A stretch of DNA of 64,000 nucleotides from Sympetrum striolatum (lineage: Eukaryota; Arthropoda; Insecta; Odonata; Libellulidae), in contig OX388351.1 of the NCBI GenBank assembly GCA_947579665.1, forward strand, positions 52,646,939-52,710,938, in the 5' to 3' direction. Position 1 is the stretch's first letter. Every line of letters begins with the position of its first letter. The notes under the pieces were generated by a model, which worked only from the letters and a program-made list of their open reading frames with translations, was not told where the DNA came from and ran no database searches. Below are positions 24,248 to 37,700 of the stretch, in pieces. Made by a program: the position numbers and the translations under genes.

Positions 24248-26271
24248 TCGGGGTGTAGGGTGCTGATTTGCAAGAAGGAAGGAAATCAGAGGTGGGGGTA
24301 AATGTTTTGGAACTTAAGGCGAGTGAGGTGAAATAAGGGGTGACTTCGGAATTTTTTGGGAACTGCATTCGAATAGAGATAGCGCCTCGCACCATTGGAA
24401 AGAACTGAAAAATTTGATTTTTTTGGTCTGCGACTGAGAAAATTTACAGAAAAGAAAGGTTTTTCTGTTTTAGCTAGACGAGCAACGTTGAGGCAATTGC
24501 GAGGGACTTCAGCCTTCTAGCATTTTAAATGTGAGTGTTAATGCTAATATTTTCGCTTCTTAAGATGCTTTCAGGTTGAATATTCATCTAAAATGTAGCG
24601 GAATGATATTTTTGTGTTACATTGATTTTGGTTTTATCTTTTTAACATACAAATTCTTTTCTATTAAATATTGCCACGCTTAAATAGGCAATAGAAATAC
24701 CACAACAGCGAAAATATATTTTCATTTCCCACCCCAATTTAATCGATACCTTTTCCGGAGAATTTTTTTAAAGTTTTCTTTTGGATGTATTAATTTCAAT
24801 GAAGTCATACGCTCTGTTATTAAAATGAAATTCTATAGAATTGGTCGATCCTTAAAAGATACTAATTTTACAAGTAGTTTATTGCGTTTATTTACGAATT
24901 CAGCGTTGTGACTGGCAAATTTCCCCATTATACTATTATATCCTCGCGGAATACGAATGTTGAGACATAAGAATAAGGGATCTGCCATTCCTGATGAATA
25001 TCGGAATGGATGAAATACGGAGGATTTCTTTGAATGCTAAAGGAAGAACTTATATACTGGGTTGATTATTTTTTTCTACGCTCTATTTTCAAATACTGAA
25101 AAATCTCCTTTCATCTTTTTTTACCAATTACATCCATGTATAAACTCTATGGTTTTGATCATTACATTCATTCTCAACCTAATGTATTTAATAATTTCGT
25201 TATTCTAGAAATATTTTTATGTGTTTTATCTTGTTTTATGCTACAATTCTTACAATTTAGTATTAGTATCATTTGTGAAGATGTTTCATTTGATTTGATT
25301 GCTTGTAGTGAATATGTATTTCCCGTGTCTTTTCGGTACTGCCAAGACATTTTTATCCTCTCTACCCAGCGTTAATTTTATTTTTATCCTTCTATTTTCT
25401 TCGTATAGGTTTTGCCTTTCTTTATATTCAATTCAGTTTTAGCAAAATTTATTAATGTTATCCAATAACCATTTTTACGCCTCAGAATATTCGAGAAACA
25501 GAAGAAAAACACCTACAAGCTTAACACACTATATCAGTTTGTCTCTTTCTTTCCTTTTTAATTTTTTTCAGTCATTCCCTTCAAGAAAATGAAAAATCAA
25601 GTGAGTGAACACATCTTGGCCACACTTATTTTTTGACTCTACATCATTCGCTATAAAGCATTCAATCTCTCCGTCACTCGTTAGTGAAAATAATTCTCTT
25701 CAAACTATCTTTCTACTCATTTCTCCCTCCTGTGAACAGGATTCTTGATAAAGACCTTTATTGTCTATTATACATAAATTGGCGTCATATACCACTCAGG
25801 CATGACAATGCAAATGAAGGCAATGAAGACCAATGCCGCTACTTACGATACTTTTCAGGAGACTCCATGATAACAACGATAACCACTATATAAGCGGGAT
25901 ATGACAACCTAAATCTTTCAACGTTGGAAAATGAAAGGGAAAGGTGTAATTGGCTAAGATGTTTAAATAAGTAATCTAAACCTCAAACCGAAAAGAGTCA
26001 TTCTTTATTTTGCTATATCTTTCACAGATTAGTGGTTGTATTATTGTCATATTATTAACATTGGTCTCCTTTTTGAACAAAGAGTGCGCCTTCCTTTGTT
26101 ACTTTAATCTGGCCTTTTCACTCTACAATGAAAATATATTTAATTGATAAAAATTAGGGAACATGAACGAATGTTTTAGCTGCGCTGCTGTAACAACTCT
26201 CGTGAGTGGCCGTCACAATGCAAGATATCTTCGAGAGTAGGCATAGCAGCACACAAAATAATACAATGCAG
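24248..26271. other. No gene seen; possible copia RNase H remnant at the left edge
   Basis: The first 60 bases read, in the frame after the Harbinger insertion, GADLQEGRKSEVG, which loosely resembles the DADWAG..RKSTSG box of copia RNase H. The rest is AT-rich with no recognised feature and no second LTR. Confidence 0.35.
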
Positions 26272-26466
26272 TGCCACTCCGGTTTATTCGATTTGTTTAA
26301 AACAAGGGATTGGGACGAAAAGAAACCCGCGAAGCAACTGTTCTGCCTCGAGACGAGAATGATGGAGAATTTCTCACGGAGCTTCAAGAGAGAGATACCT
26401 AATTGCTGTTTCCCACATTTTAATTTTCTTCTAACGAAAATATTAATCGCAAATAAGAGCAAAGAT

Positions 26467-26536
26467 AAATAACATAGAACAGGTAAAATAAGTAAAATAG
26501 AACAGGTAAAATAAGTAAAATAGAACAGGTATTCTA
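26467..26536 (+). repeat. 26-bp tandem repeat, about 3 copies, left arm only
   Basis: The unit with ATAGAACAGGTAAAATAAGT occurs about three times in a row. The right arm at 48070-48110 has a single copy, so the repeat expanded after the arms separated. Confidence 0.8.
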
Positions 26537-27039
26537 TTAATATAGGTAAGAGGCACGAGAGGAGTGCGGTGGATGGCGATATAGATAAATTAAACAATAT
26601 TCTATCAAATGCGAAGGAAGATGGGCTTAGCGGGATGCGGTGCATTTGGGTACTACTCCCAAATGAGGTGCATTTGCGAGAAATACGTCTTGTAAGTGGT
26701 TAGCGTCTTACGTTATTTTTTACCATGTGATTTGTTCTGACTGGAATGCAAAGAGAGATAGATCCTAAGCTTGAGTGTTTGACGGTTCGACTGTATATTC
26801 ATATATGGATACTTCTACGGATATATTAGTACCTACATAGGATACCATCTCTGCGCCTAAACCAAAAGTGTCATTGACCCAGCGTTTTTCTTTTCGAATA
26901 AACCCCTAACATGAGACCCCAGGAAAAAGGGGATATGGTTCCTTCCTAGATTGGATCTATCACAAAACCAAAATCTACTTGTCCTAAGGTGAGGGTGAAA
27001 AACTTATAACATGCTTGACCTAAGTTGCAACAGAAAAAA

Positions 27040-28260
27040 TATTTGGAATCACCCAACCTCTACCTTCTAACCATCTCCCTACTCACCCTATAACTTCCCA
27101 CCCTCTCCCTTCCCACCCTCTCCTTTACCACCCTCTCCCTACCAACCCTGTACCTACCCTACCTCCACCACCTCCACATTCTAACCATCTCCCTAATCAC
27201 CCTATACCTTCCCAGCCTCCATTCGCAACCTCTCCCTTCCCACCCTCTCCCTACCCACCCTCTCCCTTCCCACCCACTCCCTACCCACCCTCTCCCTTCC
27301 CACCCTCTCCCATCCCCCCTCTCCCTTCCCACCCTCTCCCTACCCACCCTCTCCCTTCCCACCCACTCCCTACCCACCCTCTCCCTTCCCACCCTCTCCC
27401 ATCCCCCCTCTCCCTTCCCACCCTCTCCCTACCCACCCTCTCCCTTCCCACCCACTCCCTTCCCAACCTCTCCCTTCCCACCCTCTCCCATCCCCCCTCT
27501 CCCTTCCCACCCTCTCCCTACCCACCCTCTCCCTACCCACCCTCTCCCTTCCCAACCTCTCCCTTCCCACCCTCTCCCATCCCCCCTCTCCCTTCCCACC
27601 CTCTCCCTGCCCACCCTCTCCCTACCCACCCTCTCCCTTCCCACCCTCTCCCATCCCCCCTCTCCCTTCCCACCCTCTCCCTACCCACCCTCTCCCTTCC
27701 CACCCACTCCCTACCCACCCTCTCCCTTCCCACCCTCTCCCATCCCCCCTCTCCCTTCCCACCCTCTCCCTACCCACCCTCTCCCTACCCACCCTCTCCC
27801 TTCCCAACCTCTCCCTTCCCACCCTCTCCCATCCCCCCTCTCCCTTCCCACCCTCTCCCTACCCACCCTCTCCCTTCCCACCCTCTCATTCCCACCCTCT
27901 CACATCCCAACCTATCCCTACCCGACCACTCCTAACCCACCCTCTCCCTACCCACCATCTCCCTTCCCACCCTCTCCCTACCAACCCTCTCCTACCCCAC
28001 CCTCTACCTACCCACCCTCAACCTTACCTCCCAATTCCTTCCCACCCTCTCCCTTCCCACCCTCTCCCTACTTACCCTCTACCTTCCCAAACTCTCCCTT
28101 CCCACCCCAATTTTTTATACTCTCCCTATATCCCTCTTTATTCCCACCATCTTCCTTCGCACTCTCTCCCTTCCCACCCTCTCCTTTCCTACCATCTCCT
28201 TTCCCAAACTCTCCCTTCCTAGCCTCTCCCTTCCCACCCTCTTACTTCCCCCCCCAATTT
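27040..28260 (+). repeat. Polypyrimidine minisatellite with 89-bp higher-order period
   Basis: The basic unit is 15 bp, CCCTCTCCCTTCCCA, with variants TACCCA and CACTCCC. A rare variant CATCCCCCC recurs at 27311, 27400, 27489, 27578, 27652, 27741 and 27830, giving a higher-order period of 89 bp (one step is 74, one unit fewer). The flanks of the array are degenerate. Gly/Arg/Glu-rich open frames on the minus strand are only translations of the repeat. Confidence 0.95.
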
Positions 28261-29711
28261 TTTTGATACCCTATTACTTCCGACCCCAATTTTTTTATGC
28301 CCTCCCCCTTCCTTCCCTTCTCTCACATACCCCTCACTTCTTTCTATCCCTCTCTTAATCAATCTCCTCCGTCCTCTACCTTCTCTCCCTCTTCTCCATG
28401 AAATTTATTCAAAGGAAAAGTAACAGCAATGCAATGAAAATTTACAGAATATATAAATTATACATCATCCTGCTTTACATATCCTTAGAAATCTGTACAT
28501 TCCGCAATAGTTATTTAGGTTCAGGGTGCTAGGTCTTTTTTATATTTTTATTATATATATATTTCATGTAATAGGAAACTATAAAAGTACAATTACAATT
28601 ACAATTTTTAAGCTATACATGATTTAATATATATTTTGGCTCGGAAAAAATATTAACATTTAACTTTTTATTCTTCTAATGTGTTACTTATAAAGATGTG
28701 CATAGATCAATAAACAAATTCAATCTCTAAAGATTGAAAAAAAAACCTAATAGATACACAAAACATAAACCTTCAAAAATAATTTTTACTTTGCATCATC
28801 ATTAGTCATATTGAAGATTAAAAGTTAAAAAAACTTCAAATAGTATACATAGATAAAGATTCACTGAATTTTTCAGTTGATTGTTCATTAAATAGTTTAG
28901 AATGTAATTATATGACTAGAATGTGCACTGTACCGGGAAACTTTATTTCACTTCAAAAGTCACGGATTTTATTTCATAAGGAAGTTTATATTTTATTCTT
29001 CCCAATCTTAAATAGGTCACGATGCCGTCCCCCGCCGTAGCAACACAACTTCGTCCCCGACGCCGTCCTTCGAGAAAAATAATATCTGTATGTAATATAA
29101 TATAAAAAAATAATATCTGTATGTAATATATAATATAAAAAATTCTCATCTTTTTATGTACCTTCAATTTCCATTGGCCTTGCATAATTGGTAATATAGT
29201 TTCAAAATATAAAATAAAGCTTCTACAATGACTATATGCATATGAATATCTTAGGGAAAAGTGTCGGCTTTCATTGTGATAGAATGGCAAGCCATTATTC
29301 AAATAAATAACACACGTTTCTACCTTAATTTTTTATATTAATTTCATTTTACGTTTAGTAAGCAATTTTAATTACCATTTACGATACGTTAAATTAAGTA
29401 TTGGTCTCTAAAACAGTTGCTCCGGTTTTTTCTTCCAGAATATATTTACATCGATTGCACTAGTATTTACGGGGAACACTGATAAGTACTCGAAACCTTT
29501 AGGATGAATAAAAAATTATGTAATACTCCATGCGTTAAGGAATGTAACGTAGTAGTGCCGTTGAAACTGAGGCATTATCTCAGAACTGCAAAAGAAAGAT
29601 AAATTGAAAGTAAATCAATTGTGACGAAAATCGGCTGAGATTAGAGAACTTTAACGAATGAAAAAATAGTACACATTATCGATCATACATAAATACGAAT
29701 TATAATGACAC

Positions 29712-31110
29712 TTGATTAAACATGTACTTATCGTATTCTGTGTTCCTTCCATGGATCGAATTACTCTTTACAACTTCTCTGCATACCTACTCTCGCCCTT
29801 CCATGAAGTAGAAAAGTTCCGTGCGCATTTCAGAAGAACAAATAAGAAAAATTTATTAAAACATTTTTTCATAAACAAAAACTCTATGTTAATTAAAAGA
29901 ACGCGCTAACTATCATACTTTGATGTGAGTAGTATTAACATTAGATTCAAATTTACTCATTGTATTTTGAATTCCATCCCTTGACCGAATATCCATCCTC
30001 AGTATCTCTGCGGTACTAATCTGCTCTTCCATGATGGAGAAATGATGCGACCATATATGAATAGAATATATAAAAAAGGAAATGGAATAGGAATTCAAAA
30101 AAACAATTAATACCAGGTTAATCCGAAAATACGCATTTTGTAGCATAATTAAATATGAATATCAAAAATATTAGATTTATATTATAGAATCGGAGTAGTA
30201 ATAACATTAGAATCAATTTGTACTCATCGTATTCTTTGATCCTTCCATCGAATTACTCTCCACAGCATCTCTGCATTCCTACTCTCGCCCTTCCATGATT
30301 GAGAAACGTTCCGAGCGTATTTCTGAAGGATAAATTTAAAAATAATTAATAAAACATTATCTCCAAAACAAAAATACTACGTTAATTAAAAAGAAGGTAC
30401 TATCTATCATACTTGAACATGAATAGTAATAAAATTAGATTCAAATTATACTCATTGTATCCTGAATTTCATCCGCGGACCGAATTTCTCTCCTCCGTAT
30501 CTTTGCGCTCCTCATCTGCTTTTCCATGATGGAGAAATGATGTGAGCGTATTTCCGAGAAATAACTGAAAAACAGTAAATGAAGTATTATTTCGAAAACA
30601 GATAACTCTATGTTAATCTAAATATACGCACTACTGATTATACTCAAAAACGAATAGCAAAATCGTTTTATCCCTTTCGTACTTATTGTATTTTATGTTC
30701 CATCCCTGGACCGAATATCTCTCCTCCGTATTTCTGTGTTCTTACTCCGGTCTTCCAAGATGTAGGGAGATTGTGAGTGTGATCTAAAGAAAAAATAAGG
30801 AAACAGTTAATAAAATAGCAATTCGAAAACAAAAAAACCTGTGTTAATCCAAACTACTTACATAATAGTAAAAAGAACGATCATAATAAAGTACTCTTCA
30901 CTCAAACATTTGTTTGAGTATAGTGTCTATTTGAGCATATACTTTACTTAGTACTTACTTAGTAAGTTATTACTTTAGTAGTGTATTTGATTATATACTA
31001 AACTGTACATTTTATTCAAATTATACCCAATGTTTTCTATTTTCCATCCATGGATCAATTATCTCTCCGCAGCATCGCTGCACTCCTTTTCGTTTTTCAA
31101 TGATAGAGTA
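29712..31110 (+). repeat. Degenerate tandem array, about 230-bp unit, dimeric higher order
   Basis: A block of the type 'TGTATT..TTCCATCC.TGGACCGAAT..CTCTCC.C.GTATCTCTGC' starts near 29728, 29958, 30227, 30456, 30687 and 31030. Copies 1 and 3 share TCTCGCCCTTCCATGA, while copies 2 and 4 share TTCCATGATGGAGAAATGAT, so the unit of duplication was probably a dimer. The array lies in the block that has no partner in the right arm. Confidence 0.8.
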
Positions 31111-31327
31111 ATGGTTTTTTGGCGTGTCAGACCGTTGAGGAATACCGGAATCTCAAATATCTCGCTTATTTATTTCATATTCTGAAAATACCATTTAAAA
31201 ATAACAACTCTATATGGAACAATCGCAAGATGTCGCTTGATAATTCTTGGTTGAACGCCCTGTGGACATCACTCCACAGAAGCCGAAATAAATCATCCAA
31301 AAGTAAGAGAATTCGCTTCCTCGGAAC

Positions 31328-31786
31328 TTGAGAAAGAAAGAAGCCCAATTTAATTCAGTAGTTACAGAGATTATTGTTCAAAGAGAGGTATATAATCTGA
31401 AAAATATCTACCAAAAACACGATTTCATGGCTTTTGTGAATGAGTCACCTGCCTCCCATTTTGCAAAACATCTCTTTGAAAATAAGCATTCCAGCAGTTT
31501 TTCTCCCGACATTTTATGTTTCGAAAATAAAGATAAACGTCTAAATGCCTTAGAGCAGTTCGAAATTATACGACATTCTACACAAAGTAATCACTTTCTC
31601 ACGAACGAGTACCTATTTCAAACCCTTCCCCTATACTCCAAGCTGCCCCTTCCCCGCCCCCTTCTTTCACTGGCGACACTACCAACTCTTCCGTTCCCCC
31701 TTCCCTTCAGTCTCATTCCCATCCCCCCTCCTGATTTGTCCTATATCTATTATACCACTGTTTGGAGAAATTTTGGTTTATGTTGA
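31328..31786 (+). pseudogene. Penelope-like GIY-YIG domain C-terminal remnant
   Basis: 152 codons. Residues about 40-85 match the end of the GIY-YIG endonuclease region (S.FA.HL....H and a following I..F.NK...LN.LE.FEI). The C-terminal Pro-rich tail (LPRPLLSL, LPFPLPF) is of the kind seen before the stop in these elements. The catalytic GIY-YIG motif itself is not present in this frame; upstream sequence appears decayed. It is not a host gene. Confidence 0.65.
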
Positions 31787-31825
31787 CCTGATGATGGTGG
31801 AGTTCCAGCGAAACCGGTAGTCCTT
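31786..31825 (+). ncRNA. Hammerhead-ribozyme-like motif of the Penelope element
   Basis: CTGATGA, a short stem (TGG/CCA), GCGAAAC, the self-complementary ACCGGT and AGTC occur in the order of a minimal hammerhead core, such as is known from Penelope-like terminal repeats. Stem II pairing next to GAAA is imperfect, so catalytic competence is uncertain. Confidence 0.4.
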
Positions 31826-34167
31826 TTTTTTAATAAAACCTGTGGAAAAGAGAACATCTGTCTACTTCCATTAGAATGGATTTCCACAACATCAAGGCCG
31901 CCTCCGTCGATTTTAATATTTCACTGATTCTACACAAGTGAATATATATTCATTATTCAAGAACTACATGTCTGGAGATTTTGAATTGATTTATGAAATA
32001 ACCATAGGAAGATGGAAATCTTCCTCGTAATGATGGACGGTAAAATACAATTTTGAATTTAAATAAAAATCCAGTTGATATGATTTCAGTAGATATTATA
32101 TATAAATGACCTCTAAAAATTGAGAAATAATTGCTTGATGATTACAGTCCAGCTGTTATGTATTATTCAAAATCGATTCTAAAAATTACGACTCTCATAC
32201 GATTTCTGGTTAGAAAAACTTCGACCCCAAAGTCTGGAGGATGGATTCATGAAAACTAAGGACAAATGGAATCTGAATCATAGAAGTTCGTTTAACTGTA
32301 ATTCAAGGTAAAACAAAAAGGAAGATAACATCGACGCGAGAAATAGCTGACTAATCTGTCAATGTCACAGCTAAAACACCTTACCTGCTAACTCGTACAA
32401 TATGTTTGTCATAAGAATCGAAGTGATATATTTTGTACTCAAATGCAAAAATAAAGCATAAGAACTTAATCTAGAGTAATTCATGATGATGAACTCCCTT
32501 ACAAAATAAATGAGAGCCCCGACGAAGTCCACGAAAATCTTGACCTCAGGAAATATCAACTTATTTAATGAATTTACACTTTTCTAATAAAATTAATCAA
32601 ACATTAATTAAGCTAAACTTAGAAATTTGTTCGAATACGCTCAGTTTCTAACCTATTGTCCATCTACAATTCAAAATTTAACGGCTTTCTCGAAAATAAG
32701 ACCGGCAGCAACTTCTCACTGGGTGACGTCTCCGAAGATAATAAAGTTTAAACCTTTAGAATAACCGTTGAACCAAATACAGCGCTGTGATTGGTCGTTG
32801 ATTAAACTATTATTTACTCCCTACTTATCTTCTAAGGTTAATAGTTTTCATTAATTATAATCACCACCGAAATAAGATTTAATCAAGAGCAAAACAATTC
32901 AATTTAAATTTAAAAGATATTGGAAAATTTATATTAATTTTTAACTCCTTGATAATAATCCGCGTAGATTTCTCGTCTCCCCCGGGTTACATTATGACTT
33001 ATAGTTAAATAACTTCTGCCATATATCTAATTATGCTAATATTTTTTGTGAAAAGACTTGAATAAAAATAAATTAAATATTATATGCAAATATTGTTTTA
33101 TATCATGCGAAAGCCTGGCAATAATGAAACGGGACAAAGTGAGCATCGATCTGCGAATTTGAATCGGTTATAATTTTATAAGGATTACTAAAGCATTGAT
33201 GCAATTATAGTAAAAACGTAAAAAAATCATGGAATTTCCGAGAAATATTTATTTTATACAAACATTAACTCTTATAACATTTACTTTATAATTGTGGAAT
33301 ATCTCTCCAAGGTAATGAGATGAGTACACACTAATGTTATGATGCGTAGCTAGCAATAATATTTACTCTGACAAGAGAAAATAATGCAATAGTATCATAC
33401 TTTTTATCATACTACACAATAAAATTCCTGAATGTAGTACTTCATCAATGTTTCCTTAGATGGAACATCTTGTGACGCAATTTAATCAAAAACAATCTAG
33501 TCCTCGTATATAAGAAGAATTGCTCAATTAGCACGATAATGATCTGGTTGACGTTCTCATCCAAGTGAATTAATCTCAAAGGTATTTGATGTTCAACTGG
33601 TACGAATTTGGATTGGGTAATGATGAAACTTTTTGAACTTCGTTTCCCTCAAACTAAACCGAAATATCACAATGTAAAGAGAGGCAAGAGTTATTAATTT
33701 TCATATTTTTACAGTTCCCATCCGAGTGATATTAAGTTAACTTGAACTACATATTAACTCAGTACATAAGGATGATATTTCTTAACGTTTATGCGTTTAT
33801 ACTATCGTTTATGTGATAATATGTAAGGTACTTTAAATTCCTTGGTTCGTCAGAGGTAGGTAAAAGACCACTTGAACAATGAAAACCAAAGCGAAAAAAT
33901 CCAAGGTCGTTGGAACAAAATATCGAGATAAACGAAACTCTTCACAAAATATTGCTCGCTAATTTTGAAAAACATTTTCCCGAAAAATGAACGGAAAGGG
34001 AAAGCTAAATCATCCTTGTGTATATATGCAAGTAACTCTCACTTCTCTTTACAGAGATTTAGAACGAGGCGGGAAAGCGAAAGTTCTTGCCTATTATGAC
34101 TCACGAAGCAAAGCGAAGCAACAAGCCTAATCGAAAAATATCATGGCTCCCGAAATAAAGCGCTCAA

Positions 34168-34289
34168 CTATGACTAGTTCAGTGATTGCGCAATATCAAC
34201 GACTGCCGATGAATATCATCGTAGAATTCTATGACTAGTTCAGTGATAGCGCAATATCAACGACTGCCGATGAATATCATCGTAGAATT
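34168..34289 (+). repeat. 61-bp tandem duplication
   Basis: Two adjacent 61-bp copies beginning CTATGACTAGTTCAGTGAT at 34168 and 34229 differ at a single base (ATTGCG versus ATAGCG). Confidence 0.95.
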
Positions 34290-34766
34290 CTATGTCAATC
34301 TATTTTTCTCTATGTGAAGGGCTTTTCATATCCTTACGCATGACAGAGCGCAATATATTTTTTTTCTTATGTCGATGGTCAATGTCATTCCACCTCCTTG
34401 TCCGCAAAATACGAAAGTGTGAAGAAAGGTAAACGGAGACGTCAGAATAATGGATTAATCTTTGAAAAGCGTAAGCGAAAACTCAATAAATGATTGAGTT
34501 ACAGAGAATTAGCTCAACGACCATAAAAAGCCCTGAAAAGGTGAAGAAATTGCCTAGGCTCTTCTATTATTCTATTAGATTTCAATCGTTGCTTCGACAG
34601 CGAATATATATATTAATACCGAAGAGCATGCTTTACCATCGGTATGCACATGAGTTGCGAAGAGGTGTGTAGAACGAGAGCATCGTCGACTGAATAATAT
34701 GAGAAAGCTTGCAATCGCAAAGTAAAGGTTTGAGATTCACATTTTAACATAAATTCTTGCGGTATA

Positions 34767-37700
34767 GGTACAAAAAACGAATAATTAGAATAATTCGAGC
34801 TATAACGAGGTGTTCAAATTTTGGAAAGAGCGGCTTATGGACTGAAGTCCGCCTCAGCCCATGAAAATCATTTTCACAAACAAAATCGCAAAATTATTGC
34901 CATCTGTTTCACTTCGGATAGGTTTCTTTCTCAAACGTCGGATATTCTTCCGCAAATAAGTCGAAGCGGATGAGAGTTTCGGAACAATATTTGCAAATAT
35001 CAACAAATTATATGGCTCGTGAATACCTTAAATTGATCATGTCACATGGTCTAGTTCTATCTAAAGAGGCTTGCATAGAGTCTGAATAATATTTCTTAAA
35101 CGAGTTTAAGTTCACAGTAAACCTGCGATAGACTATTTATCTACAGAAAGTGATGTAATATCTATGCTTATTTAAAAAGCGTTATTCTATAAGGGTGGGG
35201 TAAATGCTAGCAACAAGTTTCAACAGGGCTGATAATTGATAAGAAAGCCTATTAAAAGTTTTATCTGATTAAATTATTACGATTACGAGTTACACATACA
35301 CTGTAAGTTAGTATCAGCTGATGGCCAGTCGATATGAAGGGGATAAGAAGGAACCATATTGATACACGAAATAATTGTACTACAAAACGTAATTTGATAC
35401 ATAAAAATCTAATACTGCACCTTCCAGCAATGAAGAATCATCCGAATTATGGTATAGAATTAATAAATATGAAATTATGGAAACCATCCGAGTTAAGTCC
35501 AGCTCCCGTTTGAAAAATTACAACCAGCATCAATGAATAACTGCAATTATTCTTAAGATGTATACTTGAAAGGCACCAGATAAATTATAGTTTTCGTGAT
35601 ACAATTAACTCGCGATGCAATAAACTACTCCTTCATTCTGATGCTAAAAAACGAATATAGAGAAGAAACATTTGCTTGAGCCCAACTAGGAAATAACTTG
35701 AGTTATTTCCTATTTTAAAAAATCGATAAAACTATCGCTATATGCAAATTTGAAAGTTAGAGATAATTACTTATCATAATCTTGAATAACTCCATCTCTA
35801 CACTTAAATTACACATTTTTTGTAGAGAGGAAGAGCATTCGATTAAAAATCCCCTCATCATTTCGCTTTGATTTGGTATGCCTTTTAACATTGTCTTACT
35901 TAAGAAAGCGGATTTACTTGATTAAAACGTGTTCCATTACTTTCACATCCCTAACAGTAATATCGGAATTTCATGCACTCTCTAAGCTTCAACTACTACC
36001 GATTATCCTGCAAAACACATTAAATTCAATAAATTACAGAGTGCTTTTCAAAGGTTCCAAACAATTTCAACCATGCATTCTTTCACCTGAACGGCGAATT
36101 TAAAAATATTTACAAGTGCCATTACATGACGAAATACTCTCAATAAAACATAATGTAAGGTTAGAGAATTAAGTGCGCTTACCAAATAGATCAAATTTCG
36201 TTACTCACGTTTCTTCCGCGTTGGTCATTCCGTGGACATTACTTTTCCAAACGAAGTATAGCAGATGCCCATCGATGAGAGAATTGAAAGTTCAGCTTTT
36301 GAAACCTGGAATAATAGAAATACTAAATTAGTAAAACAGCAATTAATTTCATCCAGAAAAGTACTGTACTCAACGCCAATGAGTAGGTATATTTTATAAC
36401 GGGTAAGTAAAAAATCAGAATGTCCGTTATATGAACCACTATTTCAGCGCCATCTATGGTGTTAGATATAAGACAAAGGACAGGTGGAATGCTAACAATC
36501 GGATAATTAAAGTAACAAATTTTCAGGGAAAGTGATAAATATCGAAAAATTACAATTTCTATTTCCTCAAATGAGATTGCAGCGATCCATTTTGGGATTG
36601 AAACCCGGAACGTATTTATCAATAAAATTTGAAAAAGCATAAGTTTTAATCAGAGGCTTAAGGAATAGTAAAAAAGCTTTATTTAACAGAAAACTAAACC
36701 AAATATAGATCGCATGTAGATAAGAACACCGTTAGATCCCAACGATGGCATTGCATGAATTGATATGTGAGTAATCAAAGATTTGAGCATGAAAATATGT
36801 AGTTTGAATCAGCATGGAGAGCTAACAGAAATTTTCAAATACTGATTACCGATAATTATGCCGGACGGATAGTGCAAACAGCGTGTGTGTAGGAGATTCC
36901 AGTTTTCGAGACCCACATGCGTCAACATCTTCCTCAATCGCAACTTTCCCTTTAATTAAGCATTCGGGGGGGGCATTACCATTGATATTTTAAGTTTCAA
37001 CAGAATTTTCTTGAATTAGTTAACGACAGCCACTCAAGAACTTTAGACAGAACGTAGTTATCAAATCAAATTCAAATATGATTACTAAATCGAATTTTAA
37101 CCGAAAAATACGTGGAGGCTAAATTTTATGCGAGTGCATTATGTATTTAAGTTAGGATTTAAGCGATGCCCGAACTTAATATATTATACAAATACTCAAA
37201 TTACACACGAAATTCCGCGACTACAACTTCTAAAATACCGGAACTTTTAGCTCACAAAAGCAATTATTTCTTTTAAGTAAGATCGCAATCAATATTTGAA
37301 TTAGGTTTATTCGTTCAACTTACCATTAAAACGAAATCTTTGGTGACGACGAGGTGACGACTTCAGGTCTTCAAACGTCGTTCTTTCTTTTTTTCAGGAA
37401 AATTCGGTTAAGGAATAGTTATCATTGCAATAAAAACGAAAAGCCTTGAAATGTCACTTACGTTTACCAGTTTCCAAATCCTACGGATGTCACAAAATTT
37501 AAATTGTAACGGAAATTTTAGAACAATTGACATAACTTCCGCACCAGACGGGGCCTAAGCAGCAACTGAGGAAATTTCCATCAAGACAACGGTTGAACAA
37601 GTAAGCTGAAATTTGATTGGTCGACTTAGGATGATCCGTCGCGGCCCCCCACTGCTCAAATAAAACATTTTCATTAATTATAATTATAATTAAATTTGCA

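Larger units (their letters stand above)
26272..29090 (+). repeat. Palindrome, outer left arm segment
   Basis: It matches the reverse complement of 44606-48291. Anchor matches are GGGATTGGGAC, the AAAAGGGGATATGG block at about 26926-26940, and the segment with ACGCCGTCCTTCGAGAAAAA at 29058-29077. Outside 26272 the match stops (left flank atgcagtgccac, right flank tggctggggtag). Identity is visibly lower than in the 35-37 kb segment. Confidence 0.85.
31240..31925 (+). mobile_element. Penelope-like retroelement, 3' fragment
   Basis: The open frame 31328-31786 ends in a segment with ESPASHFAKHLFENKHSSS, then ILCFENKDKRLNALEQFEI and FLTNEYLF, which resembles the GIY-YIG endonuclease C-terminal region of Penelope-like elements. 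Directly after its stop lies the CCTGATGATGG..GCGAAACCGGTAGTC motif, then a T-run, AATAAAA and the ATTTCCACAACATC tail typical of these elements. The reverse transcriptase part is absent, so this is a 5'-truncated copy. Confidence 0.75.
29091..34766. other. Left-arm-only block (5.7 kb) with no counterpart in the right arm
   Basis: The two arms lose homology at 29090/44606 and regain it at 34767/43548. The left gap is about 5.7 kb and holds the 230-bp tandem array, a Penelope-like fragment (about 31240-31925) and a 61-bp duplication. From 31930 to 34160 nothing is recognised. The right gap (43549-44605) is unrelated sequence as far as can be read. Confidence 0.75.

Noticed and set aside
27159..27822. 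Overlapping Gly/Arg/Glu-rich open frames on the minus strand
   Set aside because: They are translations of the 15-bp minisatellite in any frame that lacks stops; no start context or unique sequence.
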